Notes: generated by a model not told the origin, from the sequence alone. DNA of 64,000 nucleotides from Clostridiales bacterium GWD2_32_19 (GCA_001795385.1 MGOU01000021.1:1-64000); one strand, 5' to 3'; counted from the stretch's first letter, positions 17,060-26,609 are shown. A program made the numbers and translations.

Positions 17060-17932
17060 ATGAGTTTGTTCACCGGTGCTGGAGTTGCTATTGTTACTCC
17101 ATTTGACGAAAATGATAATATAAACTTTGATGTTTTGGAGGAACTGATTGAGTTTCAAATTGAAAATAAGATTGATGCGATTATTGCTTGCGGGACAACA
17201 GGTGAATCAGTTACATTGAGTGAAAAAGAACATATCAGCGTGGTTAAGTTTACAGTAGAGAAGGTAAGAGGGCGCGTACCTGTTATTGCAGGAAGTGGTA
17301 GTAATAATACAAAACACGCGATTGAACTTAGCCAAGAATGTGAAAAGGTTGGTGCAAATGGACTATTGGTAGTTACACCATACTATAATAAAACTTCACA
17401 AAAAGGACTTATAGAGCATTATACAGCTATTGCGAACAGCGTAAAGATACCTATAATAATGTATAATGTACCATCAAGAACAGGATTTAATATGCTTCCA
17501 AAAACAACATATGAACTTTCAAAGGTAAATAATATTATAGGAGTAAAAGAGTGCTGCAGTAATATGTCTCAAATAGCTGAGATAGTCAATCTATGCGGTG
17601 AAGACTTTGATGTATATTCTGGAAATGATGATGAAATTCTACCTACTCTTTCTCTTGGAGGAAAAGGTATTATTTCAGTTGTCGCAAATATAATACCAAA
17701 AGAAATTCATGATATTGTAGAATTATATATGGACGGAAATATTAAAAAAAGTAGAGAGCTACAGTTAAAGTATTTAAAATTAATAAAGACAATATTTATA
17801 GAAACAAACCCTATACCTATAAAAGCAGCACTTAATATGATAGGATACAATGTTGGTAAAGGTAGATTACCACTTACTACTATGGGAGAAGAAAATTTTA
17901 AATTATTACAGGATGAAGTAACCAAGATATAA
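17060..17932 (+). CDS. dapA: 4-hydroxy-tetrahydrodipicolinate synthase
   Basis: 290 residues from ATG 17060, 8 bases behind AAAGGAG; the in-frame GTG at 17051 overlaps that site. Condenses aspartate semialdehyde with pyruvate. Schiff-base K163 in IGVKECCSNM, Y135 in MYNVPSRTG, and the CGTTGES substrate motif at about 44-50 identify a true DapA rather than another member of the aldolase family. It lies 50 bases after asd and 22 bases before dapB. Confidence 0.97.
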   Translation: MSLFTGAGVAIVTPFDENDNINFDVLEELIEFQIENKIDAIIACGTTGESVTLSEKEHISVVKFTVEKVRGRVPVIAGSGSNNTKHAIELSQECEKVGANGLLVVTPYYNKTSQKGLIEHYTAIANSVKIPIIMYNVPSRTGFNMLPKTTYELSKVNNIIGVKECCSNMSQIAEIVNLCGEDFDVYSGNDDEILPTLSLGGKGIISVVANIIPKEIHDIVELYMDGNIKKSRELQLKYLKLIKTIFIETNPIPIKAALNMIGYNVGKGRLPLTTMGEENFKLLQDEVTKI

Positions 17933-17954
17933 TAATGAAAGGAATGATTATATT

Positions 17955-18707
17955 ATGCAAAAGATAATGATCCACGGATATAGTGGAAAAATGGGGCAAA
18001 TGGTTGAACAAGTAATAAAGGAAGATGGAACATTCGAAATTGTTGCAGGTATTGGTAAAAAGAATGATCTTTGGGTTAGTTATGATACTTATTTTGATAT
18101 AAACTCATGCGAAAAAGCAGTAGATGTAGTAATTGACTTTTCAAACGCAGATGCTATAGGTGATTTGATTGAGTATGCTAATACGAAAGGAATACCTTTG
18201 GTGATTTGTACAACAGGACTTACAGAAAAAATAATAGTGAAGATTAAGGAGTACTCGAAAAACATTCCAATACTTATGTCAGCTAATATGTCATTTGGTA
18301 TAAATATTGTTAATGTTTTATTAAAGCAAATATCAAATTCTCTATATAACCAGAATTTTGATATAGAAATTTTAGAAAAACATCATAAAGGCAAAGTTGA
18401 TTCTCCAAGTGGAACGGCTCTGTTTTTAGCAAGTACGATAAAATCAACGGTTGAAGATAAAACGGAATATATATTTGATAGAACTAACAACATGAAAAAA
18501 AGGGACAAAAAGGAAATAGGTATTAGTGCTATAAGAGGTGGTACTATACCAGGTGAACACTCTATAATATTTGCAGGTGATGATGAAATAATAGAAATAA
18601 AGCATACAGCACTTTCAAAAAAAATATTTGCTGATGGAGCTTTAAAGGCAGCAAAGTTTGTTATGACAAAGAAGAACGGACTATTTAGTATGGAAGATGT
18701 GATATAA
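17955..18707 (+). CDS. dapB: 4-hydroxy-tetrahydrodipicolinate reductase
   Basis: 250 residues. N-terminal NAD(P)-binding IMIHGYSGKMGQMVE; the catalytic signature EILEKHHKGKVDSPSGTA carries the conserved His-His-Lys and substrate-binding SGTA. Catalyses the second step of the diaminopimelate branch. It ends the asd-dapA-dapB operon at a terminator. Other lysine genes are not in the window. Confidence 0.97.
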   Translation: MQKIMIHGYSGKMGQMVEQVIKEDGTFEIVAGIGKKNDLWVSYDTYFDINSCEKAVDVVIDFSNADAIGDLIEYANTKGIPLVICTTGLTEKIIVKIKEYSKNIPILMSANMSFGINIVNVLLKQISNSLYNQNFDIEILEKHHKGKVDSPSGTALFLASTIKSTVEDKTEYIFDRTNNMKKRDKKEIGISAIRGGTIPGEHSIIFAGDDEIIEIKHTALSKKIFADGALKAAKFVMTKKNGLFSMEDVI

Positions 18708-18710
18708 GCA

Positions 18711-18744
18711 AAAAAGTTTGTAAATCACTTTACAAACTTTTTTT
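18711..18744 (+). terminator. Intrinsic terminator of the dap operon
   Basis: AAAAAGTTTGTAAA (18711-18724), loop TCAC, TTTACAAACTTTTT (18729-18742), further T residues. Its 3' arm supplies the -35 of the next promoter. Confidence 0.9.
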
Positions 18745-18756
18745 ATATGGTATAAT
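18729..18756 (+). promoter_or_regulatory. Promoter overlapping the dapB terminator
   Basis: TTTACA (18729-18734), 16-base spacer, TATAAT (18751-18756); the -35 is the terminator's 3' arm. Confidence 0.6.
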
Positions 18757-18801
18757 TGGTAAAAATGATAATAAGCAAAACTTGAGATGGAGGCGTTAGT
18801 A

Positions 18802-19125
18802 ATGGAATTATTAAACTGGAGAGAGTATCTAAAAAACCATGAATTAAATAGTAGTATTTACAAAGGATTGATAGAAATTGAGAATGAAAAAAAGAAAATC
18901 TTGGAAGAATCAATTATTCCAGGTAATTTAGAAGATTGTGGTTTATTTTTTCAGGGTGTTGAGGGCTGTGTTGAAAGTTTGAAAGATATGAGTCAAATGT
19001 TGCAGGAAGGTGTAAATCCACAGATATCAGACTTATTTGGTGGTGCTATTTTAGCAAATACAGATACAGCAAAAGAATATCTAGAAATAATTAGTAACTA
19101 TACTGAATCAGGTATACAAGTTTAA
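18802..19125 (+). CDS. Unrecognised 107-residue protein
   Basis: Start chosen at ATG 18802, 8 bases behind GGAGG, rather than the in-frame ATG 18787 upstream of that site. Soluble and mostly helical, with no signal peptide; contains [18 protein letters not shown] in the middle and an acidic helix-rich rest. I know no family. It lies 19 bases ahead of fba and shares the promoter at 18729, so it is probably cotranscribed with the aldolase. Confidence 0.7.
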   Translation: MELLNWREYLKNHELNSSIYKGLIEIENEKKKILEESIIPGNLEDCGLFFQGVEGCVESLKDMSQMLQEGVNPQISDLFGGAILANTDTAKEYLEIISNYTESGIQV

Positions 19126-19144
19126 AAATGAGGGGGATAAAATT

Positions 19145-20005
19145 ATGTTAGAATCAATGAAAGATATGTTAGAAAAAGCAAAAGAGGGCAAATATGCAGT
19201 AGGACAATTTAATATTAATAATTTGGAATGGACGCAAGCTATATTGCTTGCAGCACAAGAGGAAAATTCACCAGTTATACTCGGAGTTTCAGAAGGGGCA
19301 GCAAAGTATATGGGTGGATTTGGACTAATTACAGCTATGGTTGATGAACTTATAGTATCTTTTGATATAGATGTTCCAGTTGCAATTCACTTAGATCATG
19401 GTTCAAGTTTTGAAAAATGTGTAGAAGCTATTGGTGCTGGGTTTACATCAGTTATGATAGATGCTTCACATTATCCATTGGCAGAAAATATAGAAATGAC
19501 AAAAAAAGTTATCGATGTAGCACATGTACTTGGAGTTTCTGTAGAAGCTGAGCTTGGACGTGTTGGTGGGCAAGAAGATCACCTAAGCGTGTCAGAAGCT
19601 GATGCAACTTATGCAGTAACATCTGAGTGTTTAGAATTTGTAAAAGCTACTGCCGTTGATTTTTTAGCACCAGCGCTAGGTTCAGTTCATGGACCATACA
19701 AAGGCGAACCACATCTAGGGTTTGAAAGAATGGAAGAAATAGGAAGACTTACAAATACACCCCTAGTGCTACACGGTGGAACAGGAATACCTGATGCAGA
19801 TATAAAGAAAGCTATTGTTTGCGGAACAGCTAAGATAAATGTAAACACAGAGTGTCAACAAGTATTCTTTGCAAAAGTGAAAGAACAGTTAGCGGCTAAC
19901 CCAGAACAGTATGACCCTAGAAAATACATGGGACCTGCAAAAGACGCAATAAAAGAATCAGTAAAGGAAAAAATGAGAGTATTTGGATGTAGTGGAAAAG
20001 CTTAA
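19145..20005 (+). CDS. fba: Class II fructose-bisphosphate aldolase
   Basis: 286 residues, ATG behind TGAGGGGGATAAAATT. Zinc-dependent glycolytic/gluconeogenic aldolase. Zinc and active-site motifs are visible: [12 protein letters not shown] (first His and Asp), [15 protein letters not shown] with the second His, and [10 protein letters not shown] with the third, plus NVNTECQ. Length and motifs fit the short Firmicutes FbaA type rather than the KbaY/GatY tagatose aldolases, which cannot be fully excluded. Confidence 0.93.
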   Translation: MLESMKDMLEKAKEGKYAVGQFNINNLEWTQAILLAAQEENSPVILGVSEGAAKYMGGFGLITAMVDELIVSFDIDVPVAIHLDHGSSFEKCVEAIGAGFTSVMIDASHYPLAENIEMTKKVIDVAHVLGVSVEAELGRVGGQEDHLSVSEADATYAVTSECLEFVKATAVDFLAPALGSVHGPYKGEPHLGFERMEEIGRLTNTPLVLHGGTGIPDADIKKAIVCGTAKINVNTECQQVFFAKVKEQLAANPEQYDPRKYMGPAKDAIKESVKEKMRVFGCSGKA

Positions 20006-20033
20006 AATAGTAAATGTTGAAAGGAATAAAAAT

Positions 20034-21320
20034 ATGAGTTTAGATGATTTGAAAGAAAAGAAACTTGACGAGCTTAGAGAGATTGCTCGAAAATTAAATA
20101 TAGATGGTGTGAGTAAGCTAAAGAAGCAAGACTTGATAGATGAGATAAGCAAAGCAAGTCTTGCTTCTAGCGTGCAAGAAACAGAAATAGAAGAAAATAA
20201 TAATGGAAAAGAAAACAGAGAAGGTATACTTGAGGTATTACCTGATGGATTTGGTTTTCTAAGAGGTAAAAATTTCATGTCAGGGCATACTGATGTGTAT
20301 ATATCACCTACTCAAATAAAAAGATTTAATCTTAAAACAGGTGATTGGGTTTCAGGTATTGCGAGAAACCCTCGGAAAGATGAAAAATTTAAAGCACTCA
20401 TTTATGTGAATACGGTTAATGGTGATGGTCTAGAAGTTGTTTTAAGAAGAAGGAATTTTGAGGATTTAAGGCCTATATACCCGAAAGAAAGATTAATACT
20501 TGAGAACAAAGAAAATAGTATATCAGCAAGGGTTATAGACCTATTCGCGCCTATTGGAAAAGGACAGAGAGGCTTGATTGTGTCTCCTCCTAAGGTAGGT
20601 AAAACCACTCTAATTAAGCAGATTGCAAATGCAATTACTCAAAATTATCAAGATATTTATGTTATAATACTTCTGATTGATGAAAGACCAGAAGAAGTTA
20701 CTGATATGCAAGACAGCATAAAAGGTAAAAATACAGAAATAATATACTCTACATTTGATGATCAACCTGAACAACATAAAAAGGTAACTGAAATAGTGTT
20801 AGAGCGTGCTAAAAGGCTTGTAGAACACAAAAAAGATGTAGTAATATTGCTAGATAGTATTACTAGACTAGCAAGGGCATACAACACATTGGTGCCTCAA
20901 AGTGGCAGAACTCTATCTGGAGGACTTGATCCAACAGCACTTTATATGCCCAAGAAATTTTTTGGAGCTGCGAGGAACATACAAGATGGAGGAAGTCTGA
21001 CTATACTCGGAACAACTCTTATTGATACTGGAAGTAAAATGGACGATGTCATATTTGAAGAATTCAAAGGTACAGGAAATATGGAACTAGTACTCGAAAG
21101 AAAATTAGCAGAAAAGCGAATATATCCAGCAATAAACATACTTAAATCTGGTACACGCAAAGAAGAACAACTGTTAGATGAAAACGAACTTGACTTTGTA
21201 TATTCAGTAAGAAGAGAGCTATCAAACAGCAGTATAGAATCAGTAGAGAAGGTATTTGAACTAATAAAAAGGACGCCAGATAATAAAAGTATGCTTAAAA
21301 ATAAAATATTCTCAAAATAA
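20034..21320 (+). CDS. rho: Transcription termination factor Rho
   Basis: 428 residues from ATG 20034 behind GAAAGGAATAAA; the upstream in-frame start at 19983 lies inside fba and is rejected. Domains: Rho_N helical domain 1-45 ([20 protein letters not shown]), RNA-binding CSD about 62-130 ([14 protein letters not shown]), and the hexameric ATPase with Walker [11 protein letters not shown], Walker [18 protein letters not shown] and the Q-loop/R-loop [20 protein letters not shown]. Terminates unstructured C-rich transcripts. The following rpmE has its own promoter. Confidence 0.97.
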   Translation: MSLDDLKEKKLDELREIARKLNIDGVSKLKKQDLIDEISKASLASSVQETEIEENNNGKENREGILEVLPDGFGFLRGKNFMSGHTDVYISPTQIKRFNLKTGDWVSGIARNPRKDEKFKALIYVNTVNGDGLEVVLRRRNFEDLRPIYPKERLILENKENSISARVIDLFAPIGKGQRGLIVSPPKVGKTTLIKQIANAITQNYQDIYVIILLIDERPEEVTDMQDSIKGKNTEIIYSTFDDQPEQHKKVTEIVLERAKRLVEHKKDVVILLDSITRLARAYNTLVPQSGRTLSGGLDPTALYMPKKFFGAARNIQDGGSLTILGTTLIDTGSKMDDVIFEEFKGTGNMELVLERKLAEKRIYPAINILKSGTRKEEQLLDENELDFVYSVRRELSNSSIESVEKVFELIKRTPDNKSMLKNKIFSK

Positions 21321-21332
21321 TATAAACTATAC

Positions 21333-21361
21333 TTGCAAAAACTTACAATATATGCTATAAT
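21333..21361 (+). promoter_or_regulatory. Promoter of rpmE
   Basis: TTGCAA (21333-21338), 17-base spacer, TATAAT (21356-21361). Confidence 0.85.
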
Positions 21362-21463
21362 GCAGAAGTATGTTAATAAAAATTAATCTGAATAAGATTA
21401 TATAAAGGTCCCTAGCCACTTTGCATTGCAATGTGTACTGGAACTAGTCGAGGAGGTGCAAAT
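21362..21463 (+). promoter_or_regulatory. Structured rpmE leader, candidate ribosomal-protein L31 leader
   Basis: A 100-base leader between promoter and SD. CTAGCCA pairs with TGG and CTAG downstream across a CATTGCAATG hairpin, placing AGGAGGTG just 3' of the structure. L31 leaders that respond to L31 protein are known in several phyla; whether this belongs to one is an inference. Confidence 0.4.
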
Positions 21464-21706
21464 ATGAAAGAAGAAATACATCCAGAGTTAAATAACATAG
21501 AAGTAACGTGTAATACATGTAATACAAAGTTTACTACTGAGTCAACGAAAGCTGGTTTTAAAAGTGTAGAGGTTTGTTCAAAATGTCATCCATTTTACAC
21601 TGGAAAACAGAAAAGCATAAGTAAGGGTGGACGTATCGATAGGTTTAATGCAAAATATAGTTCAGCTGCTCAAGAAACTCAAAAAACTGGAACAGAAGAA
21701 AAATAA
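21464..21706 (+). CDS. rpmE: 50S ribosomal protein L31 (zinc-binding form)
   Basis: 80 residues from ATG 21464, 5 bases behind AGGAGGTG; an upstream in-frame ATG at 21431 lies in the leader. Starts MKEEIHPELNNIEVTCNTC and has two Cys pairs (CNTC and CSKCHPFYTGKQK), so it is the zinc-containing C+ type. The C-terminal GGRIDRFNAKY is typical. A tail of about 12 residues extends past the usual end, which is common in Clostridia. Confidence 0.96.
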   Translation: MKEEIHPELNNIEVTCNTCNTKFTTESTKAGFKSVEVCSKCHPFYTGKQKSISKGGRIDRFNAKYSSAAQETQKTGTEEK

Positions 21707-21755
21707 AAAAATCACAGAGTTAGACTATAATATATAGTTTATTCTGTGATTTTTT
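21706..21755 (+). terminator. Intrinsic terminator of rpmE
   Basis: AAAAAATCACAGA (21706-21718) pairs perfectly with TCTGTGATTTTTT (21743-21755); the loop itself contains an ACTATA/TATAGT stem. Confidence 0.85.
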
Positions 21756-21808
21756 ATAACTTGTTTGTTTAAATTATTGTAAGATAATTAAATAAACAAG
21801 TTATTTTT
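21756..21808 (+). terminator. Second, adjacent hairpin ahead of prmC
   Basis: ATAACTTGTTTGTTTAAATTAT (21756-21777) pairs almost fully with the segment 21784-21804, loop TGTAAG, then TTTTG. A tandem terminator or an attenuator, since no separate prmC promoter is evident. Confidence 0.65.
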
Positions 21809-21832
21809 GTAATGAGAGAAAGGACTGAGTAA

Positions 21833-22696
21833 ATGCCGAAAATTATGGACATTTTAAAGCAAGGGAAAGAAAAACTAAAAGATAGTGGTATCAATACCTC
21901 TTCACTAGATGCTGAACTAATAATGTCATATGTTACCCATGAGTCAAGAGAACGAATATTAGCAAGATTAGTGTGTAACATAGCTGACACAGATATAGAT
22001 AATTATTTTAACTTGATAGATAAAAGAGCAGGTGGGTATCCCCTTCAGTATATAACAAATCATCAGGAATTTATGTCTCTTGATTTTTATGTTGATGAGA
22101 GAGTGTTAATCCCAAGACCCGATACAGAAATTTTAGTTGAAAATGTAATAAAATATTGCAAAAACAACAAAAATGTAGTATTATTAGATATGTGTACAGG
22201 AAGCGGATGTATAGCTGTTACATTAGCAAAATACATTGAAAATATATCTGTTGTAGCGGTAGATATTTCAAGAGAAGCACTTGATGTTGCAAAACGTAAT
22301 GCAGAAAATAATAGCGTTGCAGATAAAATAACTTTTATACAAAGTAATTTGTTTGAAAATTTAGATAAAAGATATATAAATAGTTTTGATATTATAGTTT
22401 CTAATCCTCCATATATTGAAAGTAGTATAATACCTGCACTCTTAAGAGAAGTAAAAGACTTCGAACCTAAGATAGCTTTAGATGGCGGAGAAACAGGTGT
22501 TGACTTTTATAAAATAATTTCTAAAAAAAGTATAGAGTATTTCAAAAGGAATGGAAGATTATTTTATGAAATTGGATATAATCAAGGAAATAATGTAAAA
22601 AATATATTATTAGATTTTGGTTTTGATAATATAAATATAATAAAAGACCTAGCAGAAAAAGATAGAGTAGTTACTTCTATTTACAATTTAAAATAA
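21833..22696 (+). CDS. prmC: Peptide chain release factor glutamine N5-methyltransferase
   Basis: 287 residues. N-terminal helical substrate-recognition domain; SAM-binding LLDMCTGSGCIAVTLAKY, and the catalytic IVSNPPYIES (NPPY) that binds the Gln side chain. Methylates the Gln of the GGQ motif of release factors. Placement right before prfA, its substrate, is the usual arrangement. ATG at 21833 with AAAGGA upstream at slightly long spacing. Confidence 0.95.
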   Translation: MPKIMDILKQGKEKLKDSGINTSSLDAELIMSYVTHESRERILARLVCNIADTDIDNYFNLIDKRAGGYPLQYITNHQEFMSLDFYVDERVLIPRPDTEILVENVIKYCKNNKNVVLLDMCTGSGCIAVTLAKYIENISVVAVDISREALDVAKRNAENNSVADKITFIQSNLFENLDKRYINSFDIIVSNPPYIESSIIPALLREVKDFEPKIALDGGETGVDFYKIISKKSIEYFKRNGRLFYEIGYNQGNNVKNILLDFGFDNINIIKDLAEKDRVVTSIYNLK

Positions 22697-22757
22697 ATAA
22701 TACAAAAATATATTTGATTTTATTAATAGTGAATTGAACGAAGAAGGAGTGTTAAAT

Positions 22758-23825
22758 GTGTTTGATAAATTAGATGAAGTTATACTTAGATATGAAGAAG
22801 TTTCAGGTCTTATCGCTGATCCAGAGACTATAAATAATCAGTCTGAGTGGAGAAAACTCATGAAAGAGCATAGTGATATGTCGCTAGTAGTGGAAAAGTA
22901 TAGAGAATACAAGAATGCTTTGGCAAGTTTTAAAGAAGCTGAAGAAATGCTAAATGAAAAGATAGACGACGAATTTAGAGATTTAGTAAAAGAAGACTTT
23001 TTCCATTACAAGGAACTACTGATTAAAATAGAAGAAGAATTAAAAATTTTACTTTTGCCTCGCGATGTTAATGATGATAAGAATGTTATTATTGAAATAA
23101 GAGCGGGTGCAGGTGGAGATGAGGCATCAATATTTGCAGGGGACTTATTTAGGTTATATTCAAGATATGCAGAGAGGCATGGATGGAATATAGAATTAAT
23201 GAATATGAATGATAGTGGATCTGCTGGATGTAAAGAGGCAATATTTATGATACGCGGAAATGGCGCATACTCAAGGCTAAAGTACGAGAGTGGTGTTCAC
23301 AGAGTACAGAGGGTTCCAGCAACTGAATCAGCTGGTAGGATCCATACTTCAACTGCAACTGTTGCTGTTTTAGCAGAAGTGGAAGATGTAGAGGTAGAAA
23401 TAGGACCAAATGATGTGAGAATAGATGTATTTAGAGCAGGCGGAAATGGGGGACAATGTGTAAACACAACAGATTCTGCAGTTAGGATAACTCATATAGC
23501 TACAGGGCTTGCTGTATCTTGTCAAGATGAGAAATCTCAACTTAAAAATAAAGAAAAAGCCATGAAAGTTCTCAGAGCAAGATTATACAATCTTGAACAA
23601 GAAAAACAAAACTCCAAAGTAGCAGCAGAAAGAAAAAGTCAAGTTGGAACTGGAGACAGAAGTGAAAAAATAAGAACATATAATTATCCTCAAACAAGAA
23701 TAACAGATCATAGATTACCTATTACTATATACAAATTAGATTATGCTATGGATGGTGACATAGACGACCTTATAGATGCAATAATAACATTTTATCAAGC
23801 GGAAAAACTAAAAAATCTAGCGTAA
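22758..23825 (+). CDS. prfA: Peptide chain release factor 1
   Basis: 355 residues from GTG 22758, 8 bases behind AAGGAG; this gives the family start [13 protein letters not shown] at 22734 precedes the site and is rejected. Contains the GGQ motif ([19 protein letters not shown]) that triggers peptidyl-tRNA hydrolysis at [24 protein letters not shown], and the [14 protein letters not shown] region with a PAT-type codon-recognition tripeptide, which supports RF1 rather than RF2. The Gln is the target of PrmC encoded upstream. Confidence 0.97.
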   Translation: MFDKLDEVILRYEEVSGLIADPETINNQSEWRKLMKEHSDMSLVVEKYREYKNALASFKEAEEMLNEKIDDEFRDLVKEDFFHYKELLIKIEEELKILLLPRDVNDDKNVIIEIRAGAGGDEASIFAGDLFRLYSRYAERHGWNIELMNMNDSGSAGCKEAIFMIRGNGAYSRLKYESGVHRVQRVPATESAGRIHTSTATVAVLAEVEDVEVEIGPNDVRIDVFRAGGNGGQCVNTTDSAVRITHIATGLAVSCQDEKSQLKNKEKAMKVLRARLYNLEQEKQNSKVAAERKSQVGTGDRSEKIRTYNYPQTRITDHRLPITIYKLDYAMDGDIDDLIDAIITFYQAEKLKNLA

Positions 23826-23962
23826 CAGAGTACAAAGAACAAAGTACAAATAAAAGATAAAGGATGACAGATAACAGAGAGCACGGAGCAGATAACAAAC
23901 ACCAGAGAACAAGTAATAGAATTCATTAATATTGTACTTTGTGCTTTGGACTTTGTACTTTG
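23826..23962. repeat. Separated inverted AAAGTAC-type repeats
   Basis: AGAGTACAAAGAACAAAGTAC (about 23828-23847) and its inverted partner TTGTACTTTGTGCTTTGG (23933-23950) followed by ACTTTGTACTTTGG flank about 85 bases (GATAAAGGATGACAGATAAC and similar). Same family as the heptamers at 9536. Could be a degenerate miniature element. Confidence 0.6.
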
Positions 23963-23979
23963 GTATGGGGGTGATGTAA

Positions 23980-25419
23980 ATGAGTAAAAAATCTAAGGTT
24001 TTTATATGGATTATAGCAACACTTTCAGTAGTGGTAATAGGACTTTTATTTTACCAGTTTAACGATATCTTATCAGTTGTAAACTCTGATAAAATATATA
24101 CCGGGATAACAATAAATAATATTGAGATAGGTGACTTAACAAAAAAAGAGGCGTTCGAGAAACTTCTGGAACGAGATAAAGAAATTTTTAGTACTCCGAT
24201 TTTAAATCTTTATTATAAAAATGTAAATAAAGACTTATACTATGATGATATAATGGCTGATAATAATCTTGAAGAATTAATTGCAAAAGCCTTTAATATC
24301 GGAAGAGAAGGAACTGTAATAGACAGATATATTGGTGTGAAAAAAATGGTAAAAAACCCTCAAAACCTCGAGATTGTATATACTCCAGATAAAGAGAAGG
24401 TATTTAAAGTAATAGAATCTATGAAAAAAGAAATAGAAATAAATCCAACAAATGCTACCATGCAAAAGTCTAAGGGCACTTCTTTCGTAATTAAAGCAGG
24501 TATAGACGGAACAATTATTAATTCAGATAAAACTTTTGAAGATATAAAAACCGCATTAGATGAAAAAGAAACAAAAGCAAAAGTATATGTAGATGTTGTA
24601 AAACCTGAATTCACCTCAAAAGACTTGGAAAAGATACAAACACAAATTGCAACATTTAGTACTAATTTTAATAAAAATGATATATCAAGAAGTACCAATT
24701 TACAAGTTGCTACAAGCTTAATAAACGGTAGTATAGTTAAAGCAGGAGAGATATTTTCCGTGAATAATACGATTAAGGAAAGAACAGAAGCAAACGGATA
24801 TAAGACGGCCCATGTAATAGTAAATGGAGAATATGTAGATGGTATAGGAGGAGGCATATGTCAAGTAGCTACAACTTTATACAATGCAGTTTTACTTGCA
24901 GAACTTAAAGTAGTAGAGAGACGTAATCATTCCCTTACATCTGCTTATGTAAAACCAGGTAGAGACGCTACTGTTTCAGGAAGTTATTTGGACTTCAAGT
25001 TCAAAAACACCACTGATAAACCTATTTACTTGGAAGGCTATATAAGTGGAGGCACTATAAATTATACAATATATGGTGGATTAGATTTTGTACCTAAAAA
25101 TAAGATTGATTTTGAATCAGTCGTAATAAAAAGAATACCACCACCTCCAGAAAAAATAGTAGAAGATCCAACTATGGAAATAGGCAAACGCAAGGTTAAA
25201 GAAAAGTCAAAAGAAGGAATGGTTGTAAAACTATATAAACTTACTTATGATGCAAATAATGTATTGTTAAAGAGAGAGTATGTAAGTCAAAGTACATACA
25301 AACCCATGCAAGCTGAGGTTCTTGTAGGAACAAAGAAACCGATAGCGGTAACTGCTGCTACGACTGTACAAGAAGATAATACTATAGATACGAATGTAGT
25401 TCAACCGATTACTCGATAA
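23980..25419 (+). CDS. VanW-family protein with C-terminal G5 domain
   Basis: 479 residues, one N-terminal TM (FIWIIATLSVVVIGLLFYQF) with the rest outside. Peptidoglycan-binding-4/YoaR-like region about 30-230, then the VanW core with ISRSTNLQVATSLINGSI, GEIFSVNNTI and the signature GIGGGICQVATTLYNAVLLA, and HSLTSAYVKPGRDATV. The C-terminus (about 395-460) is a G5 domain, a putative carbohydrate-binding module. VanW proteins are found in the wall of many Clostridia; biochemical activity is not established. GGGGGTGATGTAA precedes the ATG. Confidence 0.92.
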   Translation: MSKKSKVFIWIIATLSVVVIGLLFYQFNDILSVVNSDKIYTGITINNIEIGDLTKKEAFEKLLERDKEIFSTPILNLYYKNVNKDLYYDDIMADNNLEELIAKAFNIGREGTVIDRYIGVKKMVKNPQNLEIVYTPDKEKVFKVIESMKKEIEINPTNATMQKSKGTSFVIKAGIDGTIINSDKTFEDIKTALDEKETKAKVYVDVVKPEFTSKDLEKIQTQIATFSTNFNKNDISRSTNLQVATSLINGSIVKAGEIFSVNNTIKERTEANGYKTAHVIVNGEYVDGIGGGICQVATTLYNAVLLAELKVVERRNHSLTSAYVKPGRDATVSGSYLDFKFKNTTDKPIYLEGYISGGTINYTIYGGLDFVPKNKIDFESVVIKRIPPPPEKIVEDPTMEIGKRKVKEKSKEGMVVKLYKLTYDANNVLLKREYVSQSTYKPMQAEVLVGTKKPIAVTAATTVQEDNTIDTNVVQPITR

Positions 25420-25440
25420 ACTATTAATAAATAAAAGGTA

Positions 25441-25469
25441 TTGCAAAATTCATTTTAATGTGGTAAAAT
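25441..25469 (+). promoter_or_regulatory. Promoter of cheX-trmL
   Basis: TTGCAA (25441-25446), 17-base spacer, TAAAAT (25464-25469). GCAAAATT/AATTTTGC around it form an inverted repeat that could be an operator. Confidence 0.6.
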
Positions 25470-25513
25470 AAATTTTGCATAATATAAAATAATATAAGAC
25501 AGGGGGAAGAAAA

Positions 25514-25987
25514 ATGTCAGTTAATGTAAAGTATATAAATCCATTTATAGAGGCGTCTCAAAGTGTATTACAAGATATGTGTAAACAAGAATTAAAGATA
25601 GGTAAGATTTATCTAAAGGTTGCACCTTATGCAAGCTCGGAAGTTGTAATTATTATAGGTATTACTGGAGATATAAAAGGGCAAGTAATATTTAGTATAT
25701 CAAAAGATGTTGCCTGTTCTATAGCATCAAAGATGATGGGTGGTATGGAAGTAAAAGAACTAGACGAACTATCAAAAAGTGCTGTGCAAGAATTATCAAA
25801 CATGATTTTAGGAACTACTGCAACTATCTTTTATAATAGGGGTATTTCTATAGATATTACACCTCCATCGTTGCTTATTGGACAAGAGATACGGATATCA
25901 TCAAATGACATGAAAACCATATCTATTCCTTTGGAATTTGATGAAACAGGGGAAAGTTTTGAAATAGATGTAGCTATGAGAGAATAA
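25514..25987 (+). CDS. cheX: CheX-family CheY-P phosphatase
   Basis: 157 residues, ATG behind CAGGGGGAAGAAAA. The dimerising CheC/CheX/FliY fold is recognisable, with a single phosphatase helix SKSAVQELSNMILGTTATIF carrying the E-x-x-N dyad that removes phosphate from CheY. YINPFIEASQSVLQDMC is the usual start. It stands alone without other chemotaxis genes nearby; flagellar-type genes at 35.5 and 41 kb show the organism has the machinery. Confidence 0.9.
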   Translation: MSVNVKYINPFIEASQSVLQDMCKQELKIGKIYLKVAPYASSEVVIIIGITGDIKGQVIFSISKDVACSIASKMMGGMEVKELDELSKSAVQELSNMILGTTATIFYNRGISIDITPPSLLIGQEIRISSNDMKTISIPLEFDETGESFEIDVAMRE

Positions 25988-25990
25988 CAT

Positions 25991-26479
25991 ATGAATATAG
26001 TATTGTTTGAACCCGAGATTCCTCAAAACACAGGTAATATAGCTAGGACTTGTGCTGCAACTAATACAAGACTACATCTTATTAAACCATTTGGATTTTC
26101 AATAGATGATAAATATTTAAAAAGAGCAGGGCTAGACTACTGGGATAAACTAAATGTAGCAGTATATGAAAATTTTGAAGAGTTTTTGGTTAAAAACACA
26201 ATTGCTAATATTTACATGGCAACAACTAAAGCTCTTAATACATACGCTAATGTTAAATATTCTATGAACGATTATATAATGTTTGGCAAAGAAAGTGCAG
26301 GTATACCAGAAGAAATACTGGTTAACTATCCTAAAAATTCTATTAGAATACCTATGCTAGAAGATATCCGTTCTCTAAATCTTGCCAACTCAGTTGGTAT
26401 AGTACTTTATGAAGCGTTGAGACAAAATAATTTCGATGGTCTTGAAGGTAAAGGGAATTTGCATAGACTTAGTTGGTAA
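25991..26479 (+). CDS. trmL: tRNA (cytidine/uridine-34-2'-O)-methyltransferase
   Basis: 162 residues, SPOUT (SpoU) fold with the C-terminal trefoil knot. Motif 1 LFEPEIPQNTGNIARTCAAT, motif 2 IMFGKESAGIPEEIL, motif 3 RIPMLEDIRSLNLANSVGIVLYE. It 2'-O-methylates the wobble base of tRNA-Leu isoacceptors. Starts 3 bases after the cheX stop with only a weak site, so translation is probably coupled. Length matches the family (about 155 residues). Confidence 0.95.
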   Translation: MNIVLFEPEIPQNTGNIARTCAATNTRLHLIKPFGFSIDDKYLKRAGLDYWDKLNVAVYENFEEFLVKNTIANIYMATTKALNTYANVKYSMNDYIMFGKESAGIPEEILVNYPKNSIRIPMLEDIRSLNLANSVGIVLYEALRQNNFDGLEGKGNLHRLSW

Positions 26480-26485
26480 GTACTG

Positions 26486-26542
26486 TTAAATAACATTCAA
26501 AAGGCTGGCTTTTTGCTAGCCTTTTGAATGTTATTTAATATG
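26486..26542. terminator. Very long hairpin terminator after trmL
   Basis: 21-bp perfect arms (26486-26506 with 26518-26538), extended by GGC/GCT with one G-U pair to 24 bp; loop TTTTT. Likely terminates in both directions. Confidence 0.9.
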
Positions 26543-26547
26543 AGATG

Positions 26548-26576
26548 TTGACAAATTATGTAATATATTGTATAAT
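26548..26576 (+). promoter_or_regulatory. Full-consensus sigma-A promoter
   Basis: Perfect TTGACA, 17-base spacer, perfect TATAAT (26571-26576). Confidence 0.92.
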
Positions 26577-26609
26577 TATACAAAAAATATATAGGGAGGA
26601 ATAGAAAAT

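Noticed and set aside
24360-24857. 165-codon minus-strand frame inside the VanW gene
   Set aside because: Fully inside a recognised gene, with no SD and no recognisable protein features.
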